64,000 nt of DNA from Bacillota bacterium (GCA_023388055.1 JAEWGW010000019.1:62001-126000), one strand, 5' to 3'. Positions 51,256-60,424 are shown, numbered from the stretch's first letter. Notes: a model not told the origin generated them from the letters alone. A program made the numbers and translations.

Positions 51256-52245
51256 ATGGCTCAGTCAGACTCTCTGTCCGGTGAACAGGGAAGCCCTTCC
51301 CGCCGCCGGTCCGGCAAATCCCGCATAATCGCTTTTGCCTTCATATGGGTGGCTGTACTGGCATTGGTTAGTGTGATCGGATACGGTGCCTATCTGTATA
51401 TGTACAAGCTTACGCCTATGCTCGGCAAAATCGGTACGGAGCAATCGGTTCCCGCCGGAATGTCAGCCAGTGAAAAACCCTTGGTGCTGCTGCTTCTGGG
51501 TGTGGATTCCCGCCCCAAAACCGGGAGTCTCAACACCGATGTGATTATGGTGGCGGCGCTGAATCCGTCCCGCAAAACGGCCACTCTCGTATCCATTCCC
51601 AGGGATACCTATCTGAAGGCGTCACAAGGCCTGCGTGCCAATAAAGCCAACGCCTTTTATGCCAATCTGATGGCGTCCTCCAAAACCACAGCACCGGATA
51701 AAATCAAAAAGGTGTTCGCCGGAGCATTGGGTGTGCCTGTGGATTATGTGGCTACGGTCAATTTCCAGGGCTTCCGGGATATTGTGGATGCGGTAGGCGG
51801 GGTTAAGGTAGAGGTGGACATGAATATGCGGTATGTGGATAAGGCGGATGGGACGAATATTAACTTGACAGAGGGGCTTCAGACCTTGGACGGCAAAAAT
51901 GCCCTGGATTTTGTCCGGTACCGCAAATCCAATAACGGCACAGCCGAATCCAGTGACCAGGAACGTAATGCCCGGCAGCAAATGGTGGTGGCGGAGCTGC
52001 TCCACAAGCTGAAATCCCCGTCCGGCGTGCTTGCGGCGGGAAAACTCATGGAAGCCGTCGGCGAACATATCACCACGGATATTCCTGTAGAGCAGTTGAA
52101 GTCGATGATACGGACATATATCGGAATCGATAAGGATAAAATGGAGTATATACATCTGGAGGGTGAATGGAAAAGCCCTTATGTATACATATCGGAAAAA
52201 GAGTGGAAGCTGGCAACCAGTCATCTCAAGCAGCAGTTGGAATGA
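51256..52245 (+). CDS. LytR-CpsA-Psr (LCP) family wall polymer ligase
   Basis: A 329-aa protein: cytosolic basic N-terminus, one membrane helix (about 24-47), then an extracellular LCP domain. LCP motifs include LLLGVDSRP, SIPRDTYL and the Arg-rich FVRYRKSN with DQERNARQQ. Such enzymes transfer teichoic acid or other glycopolymers from the lipid carrier to peptidoglycan. It probably shares transcription with the preceding small gene. Confidence 0.92.
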   Translation: MAQSDSLSGEQGSPSRRRSGKSRIIAFAFIWVAVLALVSVIGYGAYLYMYKLTPMLGKIGTEQSVPAGMSASEKPLVLLLLGVDSRPKTGSLNTDVIMVAALNPSRKTATLVSIPRDTYLKASQGLRANKANAFYANLMASSKTTAPDKIKKVFAGALGVPVDYVATVNFQGFRDIVDAVGGVKVEVDMNMRYVDKADGTNINLTEGLQTLDGKNALDFVRYRKSNNGTAESSDQERNARQQMVVAELLHKLKSPSGVLAAGKLMEAVGEHITTDIPVEQLKSMIRTYIGIDKDKMEYIHLEGEWKSPYVYISEKEWKLATSHLKQQLE

Positions 52246-52359
52246 AGGATGGGCGCTTACTTCAGTGGCTGAAATCCCAGGCACTGTGGTATACTGGACC
52301 TAGCAGCATCTGCACTACCTTCGCATCTACGGCACAACGTCAAAGGAGGTCCTGATGGT

Positions 52360-52812
52360 ATGGCTGAAGCAATAACTGCTCTAAATGAAGAGCTCATGGC
52401 AACTTTGCAGAAGGAAACCTTCGTCATCCTCAATACGGTGGATGCGGATACCGGCGCTCCTTGCGTCAACGCCATATCCTGGGTTTATGCCAAGGATGAG
52501 GGAACCATCCGCTTCGCGGTGGACGGGCGCTCCCGGATCATTGCGAACATCAAGGCGAAGCCGCAGGCAGCGGTGTCCCTTTTTGCCGCGGGTTCCTTCC
52601 ATGCCGTATACGGAGATGTCCGTGTGGTCACGGAAGAGTTGTCCGGCGTGCCCTTCAAGCTGGCATGTGTCGACGTGCTGGTACGCGAGGTCAGAGATGC
52701 CATGTTCTATGGCTCCCGCGTGTCGATCCTACCCGAATACGAGAAAACCTATGACAAACGTGCGGCTGACAAGCTGGACGGACAAGTGTTTGAAGCCATG
52801 AAGAAAGCCTAA
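52360..52812 (+). CDS. Pyridoxamine 5'-phosphate oxidase-like flavin-binding family protein
   Basis: A 150-aa split-barrel protein. The N-terminal strand ETFVILNTVDADTGAPCVNAISWVY and the SRIIANIKAKPQAAV stretch fit the PNPOx-like fold; bound cofactor (FMN, F420 or heme) is not predictable. ATG 52360 is in frame; an ATG six bases earlier with good spacing from AAAGGAGG opens only a six-codon frame. A terminator overlaps its end. Confidence 0.75.
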   Translation: MAEAITALNEELMATLQKETFVILNTVDADTGAPCVNAISWVYAKDEGTIRFAVDGRSRIIANIKAKPQAAVSLFAAGSFHAVYGDVRVVTEELSGVPFKLACVDVLVREVRDAMFYGSRVSILPEYEKTYDKRAADKLDGQVFEAMKKA

Positions 52813-52838
52813 CTGCGTGCGCAGTTAGGCTTTCCTGC
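52804..52838. terminator. Bidirectional terminator, PNPOx-like / YlaJ-like genes
   Basis: Perfect stem AAAGCCTAACTGC (52804-52816) with GCAGTTAGGCTTT (52821-52833); tails are only moderately T-rich. Confidence 0.75.
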
Positions 52839-52860
52839 ATTTTTACGGCATTGCCGACGA

Positions 52861-53409
52861 CTACAGATTGTTGTCCTGGAACTGGCTGCCGTCCGGATCA
52901 TGGTGCTTGCCATTGTCCATTGGCGCCATATCCTTGGGGATTTGTGGTGCTACCCGTCCGATAATGTCGCCCAGCTCTTGGGCGAATCCCGAGAAAGGCC
53001 GTCCATTTCGGATATCGTCCCGCACATGCCGGATCCGTTCGCCCAACGCCATATCGGCTGTGACGAAAGCATTAATGCCCTCCGGATCCTTGCGGAATGC
53101 CTCGGCCACGGAATATTTGATGATATTCACCCGGGACCGGTCCAGATTGGGCTCCACGGTAATGCCGACAATCGCTGTTTTCCCCATGATGACGCACTTG
53201 GCATCTTCAACCTGGGGAATGCCTTTGGCCAGATCCTCCAAGCGTGTAGCCGTATCCGCCGGAAGGTCGGCAGATCTCAGGGGATTAGCCGTTTCTGCCT
53301 GCTGGGCCCGCAGATTGTTATCATTTTGGCCTGCCTGATGGCCGGCCTTGCCACAGCCAGTGGCTGCTGCCGCCAATGCAATCAAAAGTATCCATAACCG
53401 TACACGCAT
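52861..53409 (-). CDS. YhcN/YlaJ-family sporulation lipoprotein
   Basis: A 182-aa protein with lipobox ATGC (Cys 19) and a YhcN/YlaJ domain: LEDLAKGIPQVEDAKCVIMG, AIVGITVEPNLDRSR, and a C-terminal helix near IGRVAPQIPKDMAP. The family is made in sporulating cells and affects germination or the spore membrane in Bacillus. It lies next to the PhoH gene, as ylaJ-ylaK do in B. subtilis, but here divergently. ATG 53409 follows GGGTGGGAAC. Confidence 0.85.
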   Translation of the reverse strand: MRVRLWILLIALAAAATGCGKAGHQAGQNDNNLRAQQAETANPLRSADLPADTATRLEDLAKGIPQVEDAKCVIMGKTAIVGITVEPNLDRSRVNIIKYSVAEAFRKDPEGINAFVTADMALGERIRHVRDDIRNGRPFSGFAQELGDIIGRVAPQIPKDMAPMDNGKHHDPDGSQFQDNNL

Positions 53410-53528
53410 CGGGATGTTCCCACCCTTCTATGTTATTTAAGCTCAGGGGCATTGTTACGGATAGTTTGACCACTTCTGCATCAACGTATGTATGCCGGTT
53501 CGACTAGACACACTTGGAGGCGACCCCT

Positions 53529-54860
53529 ATGAGAAAAATTTATGTTCTGGATACCAACGTCCTGCTTCAGGACCCCAACGCCGTTTTCGCCTTCGAGGAC
53601 AATGATGTGATTATTCCCGCTATCGTGCTGGAGGAATTAGACGCCAAAAAACGGCTGGCCGATGAAATTGGACGCAACGCACGCTTCACCTCACGCCTCT
53701 TGGACGGCTTCCGGGCGAAGGGCAAGCTTCAGGACGGGGTCACGCTGGATAACGGGGGTTCCATCAAAGTAGAGTTAAATCACCGCAGCTTTGCCAAGAT
53801 GCAGGATGTATTCGGAGATATGTCCAACGATAACCGGATTCTGGCCGTTGCGCTGAATTATCATATGGAGGAGCAGGAGAAGGAACACCCTCAGCCGGTG
53901 ATTCTGGTGAGCAAGGACACCCTGGTGCGGATCAAAGCCGATGTGCTGGGGCTAACTGCACAGGATTATTTATCAGACCGTGTGGTATCCAATTCGGATA
54001 TGTACACCGGCTGCGTGACGCTGAAGCTGCACCCTTCGGTAATTGACGAGTTTTACACGTACCGGTTTCTGGATATTAAGAATCTGAACCTGGGCTACAC
54101 CTTATATCCCAATGAATTTGTAATTCTGAAGGATGAGATGGGCACCTCCAAGTCCGCTTTATTGAAGGTAAATAAAGAAGGCAAACGTCTGGAGCCTTTG
54201 TTCTTGAGCAATGATCCCATCTGGGGGATTGCGGCCCGTAATGCCCAGCAGCGGATGGCCCTGGAGCTTCTGCTGAACGATGATATCCCGCTGGTGACGC
54301 TCACAGGCAAAGCGGGCACAGGTAAAACCTTGCTTACGGTTGCCGCGGGGCTGATGAAGGTGGAGGATGACCACAAATACAAGAAATTATTGATTGCCCG
54401 GCCAGTGGTGCCGATGGGCAAGGATATCGGGTATCTGCCGGGGGAAAAGGATGAGAAGCTCCGTCCGTGGATGCAGCCGATCTATGATAACCTGGAGTAC
54501 CTCTTCGATACGAAAAAACCGGGGGATATCGACAAGGTGCTGGCGGGACTGGGCAGCATCCAGGTGGAGGCGCTGACCTACATCCGCGGCCGTTCCATTC
54601 CGGGGCAGTTCATTATTATCGACGAAGCCCAGAATCTCTCCCGCCATGAGGTAAAAACCATCGTTTCCCGGGTAGGGGAGGGCAGCAAAATTGTGCTTTT
54701 GGGCGACCCCCACCAAATTGATCATCCTTATCTGGATGCCACCAGCAACGGGTTGTCGTATGTGGTGGAGCGCTTCAAGGAGCAGGGCATCGCCGGGCAC
54801 ATCATGCTGGAGCGCGGTGAACGCTCCAACCTGGCCCAACTGGCTGCAGATTTGCTGTAG
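53529..54860 (+). CDS. PIN-PhoH fusion protein (PhoH2/YlaK type RNA helicase-ribonuclease)
   Basis: A 443-aa protein with an N-terminal PIN ribonuclease domain (D8 in YVLDTNVLL, then EELDAKK and SNDNRILAVAL) and a C-terminal PhoH ATPase domain (Walker A GKAGTGKT, Walker B IIDEAQNLS, then GDPHQIDHP). PIN-PhoH proteins of other bacteria unwind and cut RNA. ATG 53529 has TTGGAGG seven bases upstream; the TTG inside that site at 53514 is less likely. Ends in a strong terminator. Confidence 0.92.
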   Translation: MRKIYVLDTNVLLQDPNAVFAFEDNDVIIPAIVLEELDAKKRLADEIGRNARFTSRLLDGFRAKGKLQDGVTLDNGGSIKVELNHRSFAKMQDVFGDMSNDNRILAVALNYHMEEQEKEHPQPVILVSKDTLVRIKADVLGLTAQDYLSDRVVSNSDMYTGCVTLKLHPSVIDEFYTYRFLDIKNLNLGYTLYPNEFVILKDEMGTSKSALLKVNKEGKRLEPLFLSNDPIWGIAARNAQQRMALELLLNDDIPLVTLTGKAGTGKTLLTVAAGLMKVEDDHKYKKLLIARPVVPMGKDIGYLPGEKDEKLRPWMQPIYDNLEYLFDTKKPGDIDKVLAGLGSIQVEALTYIRGRSIPGQFIIIDEAQNLSRHEVKTIVSRVGEGSKIVLLGDPHQIDHPYLDATSNGLSYVVERFKEQGIAGHIMLERGERSNLAQLAADLL

Positions 54861-54900
54861 CCGGAGTGTTGCAAGGTGCGGCACAAGATGCAGAATAAAA

Positions 54901-54945
54901 AGTCCTTGGTTTACCGCGGTTTATGCGGTAGCCAAGGGCTTTTTT
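54901..54945 (+). terminator. Terminator after phoH-type gene
   Basis: Stem AGTCCTTGGTTTACCGC (54901-54917) with GCGGTAGCCAAGGGCT (54925-54940), then TTTTT. Confidence 0.85.
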
Positions 54946-55055
54946 GCGAGTTTGTGTTTAGCTAACTTGCAGACGCGCGCGGTTTGGTCCGGATGGAGGC
55001 TGTCCAGCAACCGGTGGTTCATGGATTTGGCGGGTAACGAAAGGAGGCGGATTTT

Positions 55056-55242
55056 TCTAACGGCGGTGAGAGCCGTTATTGGCCTCCAAACAAGCCTTCA
55101 GAAATTCTAACGGCGGCCAGAGCCGCTATTTGATGCAAAGGAGCCTGTTTTTGCCTTGGAGAGGCCAAATAACGGCCTGTGCTTCCGTTAGAAAACGTGG
55201 AGGTAAATTTTCGGGTAAATAGCGGCGCTCACTTCCGTTAAA
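55056..55242. repeat. 187-bp four-unit inverted element, copy E6
   Basis: Plus units at 55056-55081 and 55106-55131, minus units at 55167-55192 and 55217-55242; offsets 0/50/111/161. The first unit shows the inner dyad best: TAACGGC, seven bases, GCCGTTA. Lies between convergent phoH-type and pentapeptide genes. Confidence 0.85.
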
Positions 55243-55255
55243 ATTCCGGGTCGGC

Positions 55256-55352
55256 TGCGTGAGGGCGGAAATAGCCAAGCCCTTGCATCCGGCAATGGTG
55301 CGTGAGGGCGGAAATAGTCAAGCCCTTGCATCCGGCATCGGTATGTGAGGGA
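55256..55352. repeat. 43-bp tandem repeat next to E6
   Basis: Copies start at 55256, 55299 and 55342 (partial). Each opens TGCGTGAGGGCGGAAATAG and contains CAAGCCCTTGCATCCGGCA. Starts 14 bp after element E6. Confidence 0.85.
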
Positions 55353-55391
55353 ATAATCAGCCAGGCCAGCCGGGCGTCCCGCCCACTACTC

Positions 55392-56231
55392 TTACGCCCA
55401 ATGCCCGGGTGCCCGTAAACCCGGCGGCAGCCTGGTGCCGCCATCGCCCTTGGCGGAGTTGACCTGCATCTGCGACAGGAACAGGGCCCCGCGCAAATCC
55501 GCGCCGCGCAAGTCGGCATCCCGCAGATCCGCGCCGATAAAGTCGCAGTCCCGCAGGTCGGCCTTTTGCAGGTTGGCGGCAATGAGCATGGCGCCTCTTA
55601 GGTTGGCTCCGCGCCACAGCTTGCCCTTCAGATTGGCGCCGAAAAAATCCTTCCGGCCGGGAAGCGCCGAGGCGCTTCGCCCGGAGGCCTCAATCCCCTG
55701 CTGCCGCACCAGCCGGCTCGCTTCCACGAGCGTGCCGTTCACTTCGGCACGCACTGTTGCCAAATCCAGCTCCAGCAGCGCCTCCGGCGGCTGGGCCGCC
55801 AACGCCTTCAGCCGGGCGATAGCCTGCCCGGCTTCCCCATGCAGGGCTGCCGTCCGATCGGCAGCCGCAATTTCCCGCAGGTAGCTGATGATTTCATGCA
55901 GCTGCTGCATAACCGGGAAAACCGCCAGCATCCGGTCAGCCGTGTGGCTGTCCTCCCGCCAGCTGTGCCCGCCGAAGGTCAGCTTGGACACCCGCTCTCC
56001 CGCGCCGAAGCAGTCGTATACCGTGCAGCCTTTATATCCCTGCTTGCGCAGGGAATCATGGATACCGCAGCGGTAATCCTTCTGCAGGTGGCGGCAGGGG
56101 CTTCCTCCCGGCTTATCGCAGGGGAAGTCGGCCGATTTGGCATACGGCAGGGCAACGCAGCATAGGCCGAAGCATTGGCTGCAATCCGTCTGCAGATGGG
56201 GCTGTAAAGGGTCGATAATAGAATGATTCAT
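55392..56231 (-). CDS. Pentapeptide-repeat protein with Cys-rich N-terminus
   Basis: A 279-aa protein. The first 75 residues contain many Cys (CSQCFGLCC, FPCDKPGGSPC, DYRCGIHD, GCTVYDCFG), suggesting a metal or Fe-S site. A helical middle part follows, then about ten pentapeptide repeats near residues 195-250 (GANLKGK, GANLRGA, DLRDADLRGADLRGA) that form a right-handed beta-helix. Function unknown; some pentapeptide proteins protect DNA gyrase, but nothing here shows that. ATG 56231; the upstream site is weak. Confidence 0.85.
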   Translation of the reverse strand: MNHSIIDPLQPHLQTDCSQCFGLCCVALPYAKSADFPCDKPGGSPCRHLQKDYRCGIHDSLRKQGYKGCTVYDCFGAGERVSKLTFGGHSWREDSHTADRMLAVFPVMQQLHEIISYLREIAAADRTAALHGEAGQAIARLKALAAQPPEALLELDLATVRAEVNGTLVEASRLVRQQGIEASGRSASALPGRKDFFGANLKGKLWRGANLRGAMLIAANLQKADLRDCDFIGADLRDADLRGADLRGALFLSQMQVNSAKGDGGTRLPPGLRAPGHWA

Positions 56232-56286
56232 CGTTGGAACACTTCTTTTCGCAATAAAATGAGTAAACGTCAGCTTTTCCAGTGTA

Positions 56287-58293
56287 TCATGATTCAGCGG
56301 CCAGCTCCATGCGGATCACACGGTATCCAAACGGAGGGAGGGAGAGGCGGCCTGCTGTAACCGTTTCTCCGGTCAGCCCGTCCCGGCAACCCTGCGGTAA
56401 GGTAACACTGCCGCCTTGGCCGTCCATGTTAACCACAACCCACAACCGGTAACCGTCACCTTCCCGGGGAGCCACGATGGTGCCCGGGCTCACGTCCGTC
56501 CGGAGCGTAACGCCAGCTTCTCCGGCATAATGAAGAAGGATCCGCCGGAGCATGGCATCCCCCTCTCCACCGGCGGGCAAGGAGCCCAGCATCACGATTT
56601 TGCCGCGGCCGACTTGCCGTTCCGTCAGAAAGGCTTCGCCTTGTGCCGGTCCTTGATTAATCCAACCCACGGCCTTGGCGTTCACCGGGCGAAACACAGC
56701 GCTCCATAAGGATAACGGGGCCGTTATTCCAAAGGCGGTACCGGTGGTTCCGCTGCCGTCCATGGGATAGGTATAAAGGGTTTCCACCCCGGCAAGCTCC
56801 TCCAAATACTGGCCAAGGGCAGCGTCCGTGGGGACGGTATGCTCTTGTGTTCTGCCTCCGGTGAGAGGGCCAACAATCCAGACAGCGCCTTGTTGAACCA
56901 AGGCAACAGCCTTATCCGTCAGCTCTTTGGATAAATAGGGAAGGTACGGGGTAGCATAAAGCAGGTATCCGTCAAGTGCAGCGCCCTCCGGCACCAAATC
57001 CCGGTGCAGCCCCAAATGGAGCAGCTGCTCGTAATAGTGGGTGATTATGGAGCGGTGCTGCAGCTTCCGGTGGGGCTCTGTCCGCAGGAATGCCTTGGCC
57101 CGGTCGGAATAGGTCATTGCAACCTCCGCCTGAAGCGGGCGCGTGTCCAGCAGAACCGGCTCCAGAGTCCTTCTAGCATCTTCCACTTCCAGCACGTTCC
57201 CGTAGCCAATGGAGGGTTTGCCCCAGGCACTGAGGATGGCCCCGTGGGGCTGCTCGCAGCCTGACCGCTGCTGCCTCCACAGCCAATAGCAGAATGCCTC
57301 CGCTCCCAGCGCATATGCGGCAACCGCTTCGGCCTTCAAATATCCGTCGGGATGAAGCTGGGGCTGACCATGCAGGGAGCCGCCATGGCCGGGACTGGTT
57401 TCCATCACCCAGTAGCCCCGGTCTTTTTTGACATTTCGCCATAAATCGCAGTTGATGAGATAAGCATTCCGGTTGGGAAAGCTGGCGTACGTGTCATATG
57501 CGGCAAAATCCAGCTTGCAAAACAGCCGCTCATTATCCAGATGGAACGCTACACTGCTGTTATGGGTAATCGGATGCGGGGAGTGCTTACGGATCAGGGA
57601 TGCCTGCATATCCGAATACTCAGCTATAAGCTCCATCGAAAAAAGCTGGTGCATGGTAGTAAGAGAGGAGCTGTGAAGGAAGGGGACTGCTGTCGAAGGC
57701 TGCGGAATTTGCGCAAATGTCTGGTAGGTCTGGCTCCATACCGCTGTTCCCCACGCTTCATTTAAACAGCCAATGGTTCCGTAGCGCTGCTCCAACCATG
57801 TATGCCAATACTCGCGGCAGGTTCCGCAGAAGCATTCAGCCACATGGGATTTGAATTCATTGTCGATTTGCCAGGCGATTACACCGGGAAGCCGACCCAA
57901 AGCTTGAGCTTGGGCTTCCACTATCTTGGCGGAGCGCTCCCGGACGTAAGGATGATTGGTGCAGGCATGCTGCCTGGAGCCATGCCCCATCACCCGGCCA
58001 TCCGGTTCCTGATGCATCCGCTCCGGATGTCCGTGGGAAATCCAGACAGGCGGGGTGGCCGTAGGAGTGCACAGGATGGTATCAATACCGTTGGCATGCA
58101 GCAGCTTTACAGCCTCTATATATAATGAAAAATCGGTTTGATCCGGATCCGGTTCAAATACCGACCAGGCAAACTCGCCCATCCGCACCACATTGATGCC
58201 AGTCTTTTTCATCATGGCAATATCCTGTTCCCAGATCTCGCGGCCCCAAAGCTCGGGGTACCAGGAGACGCCGTGGTAGAGCTTTCGGCCCAT
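56287..58293 (-). CDS. Beta-galactosidase, glycoside hydrolase family 42
   Basis: A 668-aa enzyme that removes terminal beta-galactose. The acid/base is E146 (WQIDNEF) and the nucleophile E298 (WVMETSPG). The GH42 zinc cysteines are visible at C111, C154, C156 and C159. There is no signal peptide, so it is intracellular and would act on imported oligosaccharides. ATG 58293 is taken, eleven bases after AAGGAG; ATG 58302 is close. It is divergent from an LplB/LplC sugar ABC operon, a natural partner for uptake. Confidence 0.92.
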   Translation of the reverse strand: MGRKLYHGVSWYPELWGREIWEQDIAMMKKTGINVVRMGEFAWSVFEPDPDQTDFSLYIEAVKLLHANGIDTILCTPTATPPVWISHGHPERMHQEPDGRVMGHGSRQHACTNHPYVRERSAKIVEAQAQALGRLPGVIAWQIDNEFKSHVAECFCGTCREYWHTWLEQRYGTIGCLNEAWGTAVWSQTYQTFAQIPQPSTAVPFLHSSSLTTMHQLFSMELIAEYSDMQASLIRKHSPHPITHNSSVAFHLDNERLFCKLDFAAYDTYASFPNRNAYLINCDLWRNVKKDRGYWVMETSPGHGGSLHGQPQLHPDGYLKAEAVAAYALGAEAFCYWLWRQQRSGCEQPHGAILSAWGKPSIGYGNVLEVEDARRTLEPVLLDTRPLQAEVAMTYSDRAKAFLRTEPHRKLQHRSIITHYYEQLLHLGLHRDLVPEGAALDGYLLYATPYLPYLSKELTDKAVALVQQGAVWIVGPLTGGRTQEHTVPTDAALGQYLEELAGVETLYTYPMDGSGTTGTAFGITAPLSLWSAVFRPVNAKAVGWINQGPAQGEAFLTERQVGRGKIVMLGSLPAGGEGDAMLRRILLHYAGEAGVTLRTDVSPGTIVAPREGDGYRLWVVVNMDGQGGSVTLPQGCRDGLTGETVTAGRLSLPPFGYRVIRMELAAES

Positions 58294-58484
58294 TGTCCCC
58301 ATCACTCCTTCATATGTTCTGCATGTTGGACATACATCCGCTTCCACTTTACTTCAGGGCCGGCGGGGGTTCAATAGGACGATTTTACCCGCTTAGGACA
58401 AGGGTTTACACAGTTTTGCCGGCTTTGCACTTTCTTGAAACAAGGTCCGGAACCCCGAATTTGCGGCCATTCAAGAATCTCCGA

Positions 58485-58513
58485 TTGTCGGAAAATTTCA
58501 GCCGGGACATAAT
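58485..58513 (+). promoter_or_regulatory. Promoter of the sugar ABC operon
   Basis: TTGTCG at 58485-58490, 17-bp spacer, CATAAT at 58508-58513, about 45 nt before the first start. Confidence 0.55.
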
Positions 58514-58564
58514 CAGGACATAACCGCTCGAGAGAAGCGAAAGACAACCCGGAGGTGATGGGGA

Positions 58565-59527
58565 GTGAAGCAGGCAGCTGCGGAAGAGTTGACTGTTGTA
58601 CCGAATACCCAGAATAGTAAATGGAGCACGATTGGCAAACGTTTAAAGAGAGACAAGTGGTTGTATGTATTATTGGCGCCTGGCCTTTTGTATTTCATCC
58701 TGTTCAAGTATGTGCCGATGTGGGGCATCATGCTGGCTTTCAAGAACTACCAGCCATTCCTCGGTTTTTTTAAGAGTGATTGGGTAGGCCTGGACCACTT
58801 CACCATGTTCTTCCAGAATATTGAGTTTGGCATGTTACTTCGCAATACCCTAGTTCTATCCTTATACAGTCTCGTGTTTTCCTTCCCTGCCCCGATCCTG
58901 CTGGCACTTCTGTTGAACGAAGTCAGGCTTTCGTGGTACAAGCGTTCCATTCAAACCCTGGTGTATGTGCCCCACTTTATCTCCATGGTTATCGTGGCAA
59001 GCTTAACCTACATCCTTCTGACTACTGAAGGCGGGACCGTCAACGAATTTATATTCCAATTAACGGGACAAAAAATATCCTTCCTTACCGATCCCGAATG
59101 GTTCAGACCGCTGATCATTATCCAGACCATCTGGAAGGAATGCGGCTGGGGTACGGTAATCTTCCTGGCGGCATTGGCCGGTGTGGATGTGGAGCAGTAT
59201 GAAGCAGCCATTATGGACGGCGCCAACCGCTGGAAGCAAACCTGGCATATTACGCTGCCTTCAATCCGCAGCACCATTGTCATCCTGCTGATTCTTCGGA
59301 TGGGGAATATCATGGACAACGGCTTTGAACAAATTTACCTGATGATGAATGCATTGAACCGTGAGGTGGCGGAGGTATTCGATACCTATGTGTATACCGT
59401 CGGTATTACCCAAGGCGCATTCAGCTACAGTACGGCAGTCGGCCTCTTCAAGTCCGTTATCGGCGTTACGCTGGTGCTGGGCAGCAACTGGCTGGCTAAA
59501 CGATTCGGCGAGTCCGGACTTTACTAA
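58565..59527 (+). CDS. Sugar ABC permease, LplB type
   Basis: A 320-aa permease of the CUT1 group with six helices and the EAA coupling segment (EAAIMDGANRWKQTWHITLP). The N-terminus has a charged cytosolic stretch (KWSTIGKRLKRDKW) and then YVLLAPGLLYFILFKYVPMWG, as in LplB. GTG 58565 follows CGGAGGTGATG. It imports oligosaccharides together with the next permease and a binding protein; no ATPase is in the operon, so a shared MsmX-like ATPase is expected. Confidence 0.92.
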   Translation: MKQAAAEELTVVPNTQNSKWSTIGKRLKRDKWLYVLLAPGLLYFILFKYVPMWGIMLAFKNYQPFLGFFKSDWVGLDHFTMFFQNIEFGMLLRNTLVLSLYSLVFSFPAPILLALLLNEVRLSWYKRSIQTLVYVPHFISMVIVASLTYILLTTEGGTVNEFIFQLTGQKISFLTDPEWFRPLIIIQTIWKECGWGTVIFLAALAGVDVEQYEAAIMDGANRWKQTWHITLPSIRSTIVILLILRMGNIMDNGFEQIYLMMNALNREVAEVFDTYVYTVGITQGAFSYSTAVGLFKSVIGVTLVLGSNWLAKRFGESGLY

Positions 59528-59542
59528 GAGGGGGATTAAAAG

Positions 59543-60424
59543 ATGGCCAAGCAATACAAAACAGTCGGCGGTACGGTCTTCGACGTATCCAACTACCTCT
59601 TTTTGGGGGCAGCCGGGATCCTTGCCATTCTGCCGTTCCTGATTATCATCGCAGGCTCCTTCGCCTCTGATGCGGAAATCACCCAACGTGCGGTGTTCCT
59701 GATTCCGGAAACCTTCACGCTGAATGCTTACCAGTTCATTTTCTCCACGGATTCCATCATGAGAAGCATCGGAGTTTCCGTGTATGTCACCGTAGTCGGC
59801 ACCATCGTCAACCTGTTCTTCACCGTGACCATGGCGTATCCCCTGGCGCGGCGCACTCTGATGGGACGTAATGTGTTCCTGAATATGGTTATCTTCACCA
59901 TGCTGTTCGGCGGCGGGATGATTCCTACGTACCTGGTTATCCGCGAGCTGAACATGCTGGATTCCTTCAACGCCCTGATTTTTCCCGGCGCCATCAGCGC
60001 CTTCAACCTGATTATCGTAAAGAACTTTTTCCAGGAGCTGCCTCCTGAAATCGAGGAAGCGGCCCGGATCGACGGTTGTCAGGAGCTGAGTCTTCTGTGG
60101 AAGATCGTGCTGCCCCTGTCCATGCCGGTTATCGCCACCTTCACCTTGTTCTACGCCGTTGGCCACTGGAACAACTTCTTCTCGGCCCTGCTGTACATCA
60201 ATGACCCGGCCAAATGGCCACTGCAGGTTATGCTCCGCCAGATCGTTATGCTGTCCCAGGCGGCAGGCGACTTGAGCTCCATGGACCCGAACTTCGTAAA
60301 ACCTCCGGAGCAGTCCATCAAGATGGCCGTTATCGTCGTGGGTACCATTCCGATTCTGTGTGTGTATCCGTTCCTGCAAAAGCACTTCGCCAAGGGTGTT
60401 ATGATCGGCTCCGTGAAGGGCTAA
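59543..60424 (+). CDS. Sugar ABC permease, LplC type
   Basis: A 293-aa CUT1 permease, partner of the LplB-type subunit, with six helices and the EAA motif (EEAARIDGCQELSLLWKIVLPLS, seen near residue 180 as EEAARIDG). RBS GAGGGGG lies 8-12 bases before ATG 59543. It ends with the usual LplC tail KGVMIGSVKG. A hairpin without T-run follows before the binding-protein gene. Confidence 0.92.
   Translation: MAKQYKTVGGTVFDVSNYLFLGAAGILAILPFLIIIAGSFASDAEITQRAVFLIPETFTLNAYQFIFSTDSIMRSIGVSVYVTVVGTIVNLFFTVTMAYPLARRTLMGRNVFLNMVIFTMLFGGGMIPTYLVIRELNMLDSFNALIFPGAISAFNLIIVKNFFQELPPEIEEAARIDGCQELSLLWKIVLPLSMPVIATFTLFYAVGHWNNFFSALLYINDPAKWPLQVMLRQIVMLSQAAGDLSSMDPNFVKPPEQSIKMAVIVVGTIPILCVYPFLQKHFAKGVMIGSVKG

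Noticed and set aside
52354..52374. Six-codon upstream open frame at the PNPOx-like gene start
   Set aside because: It has good spacing from AAAGGAGG, but it is too short to judge, and the in-frame ATG six bases later is also well served by the same site.
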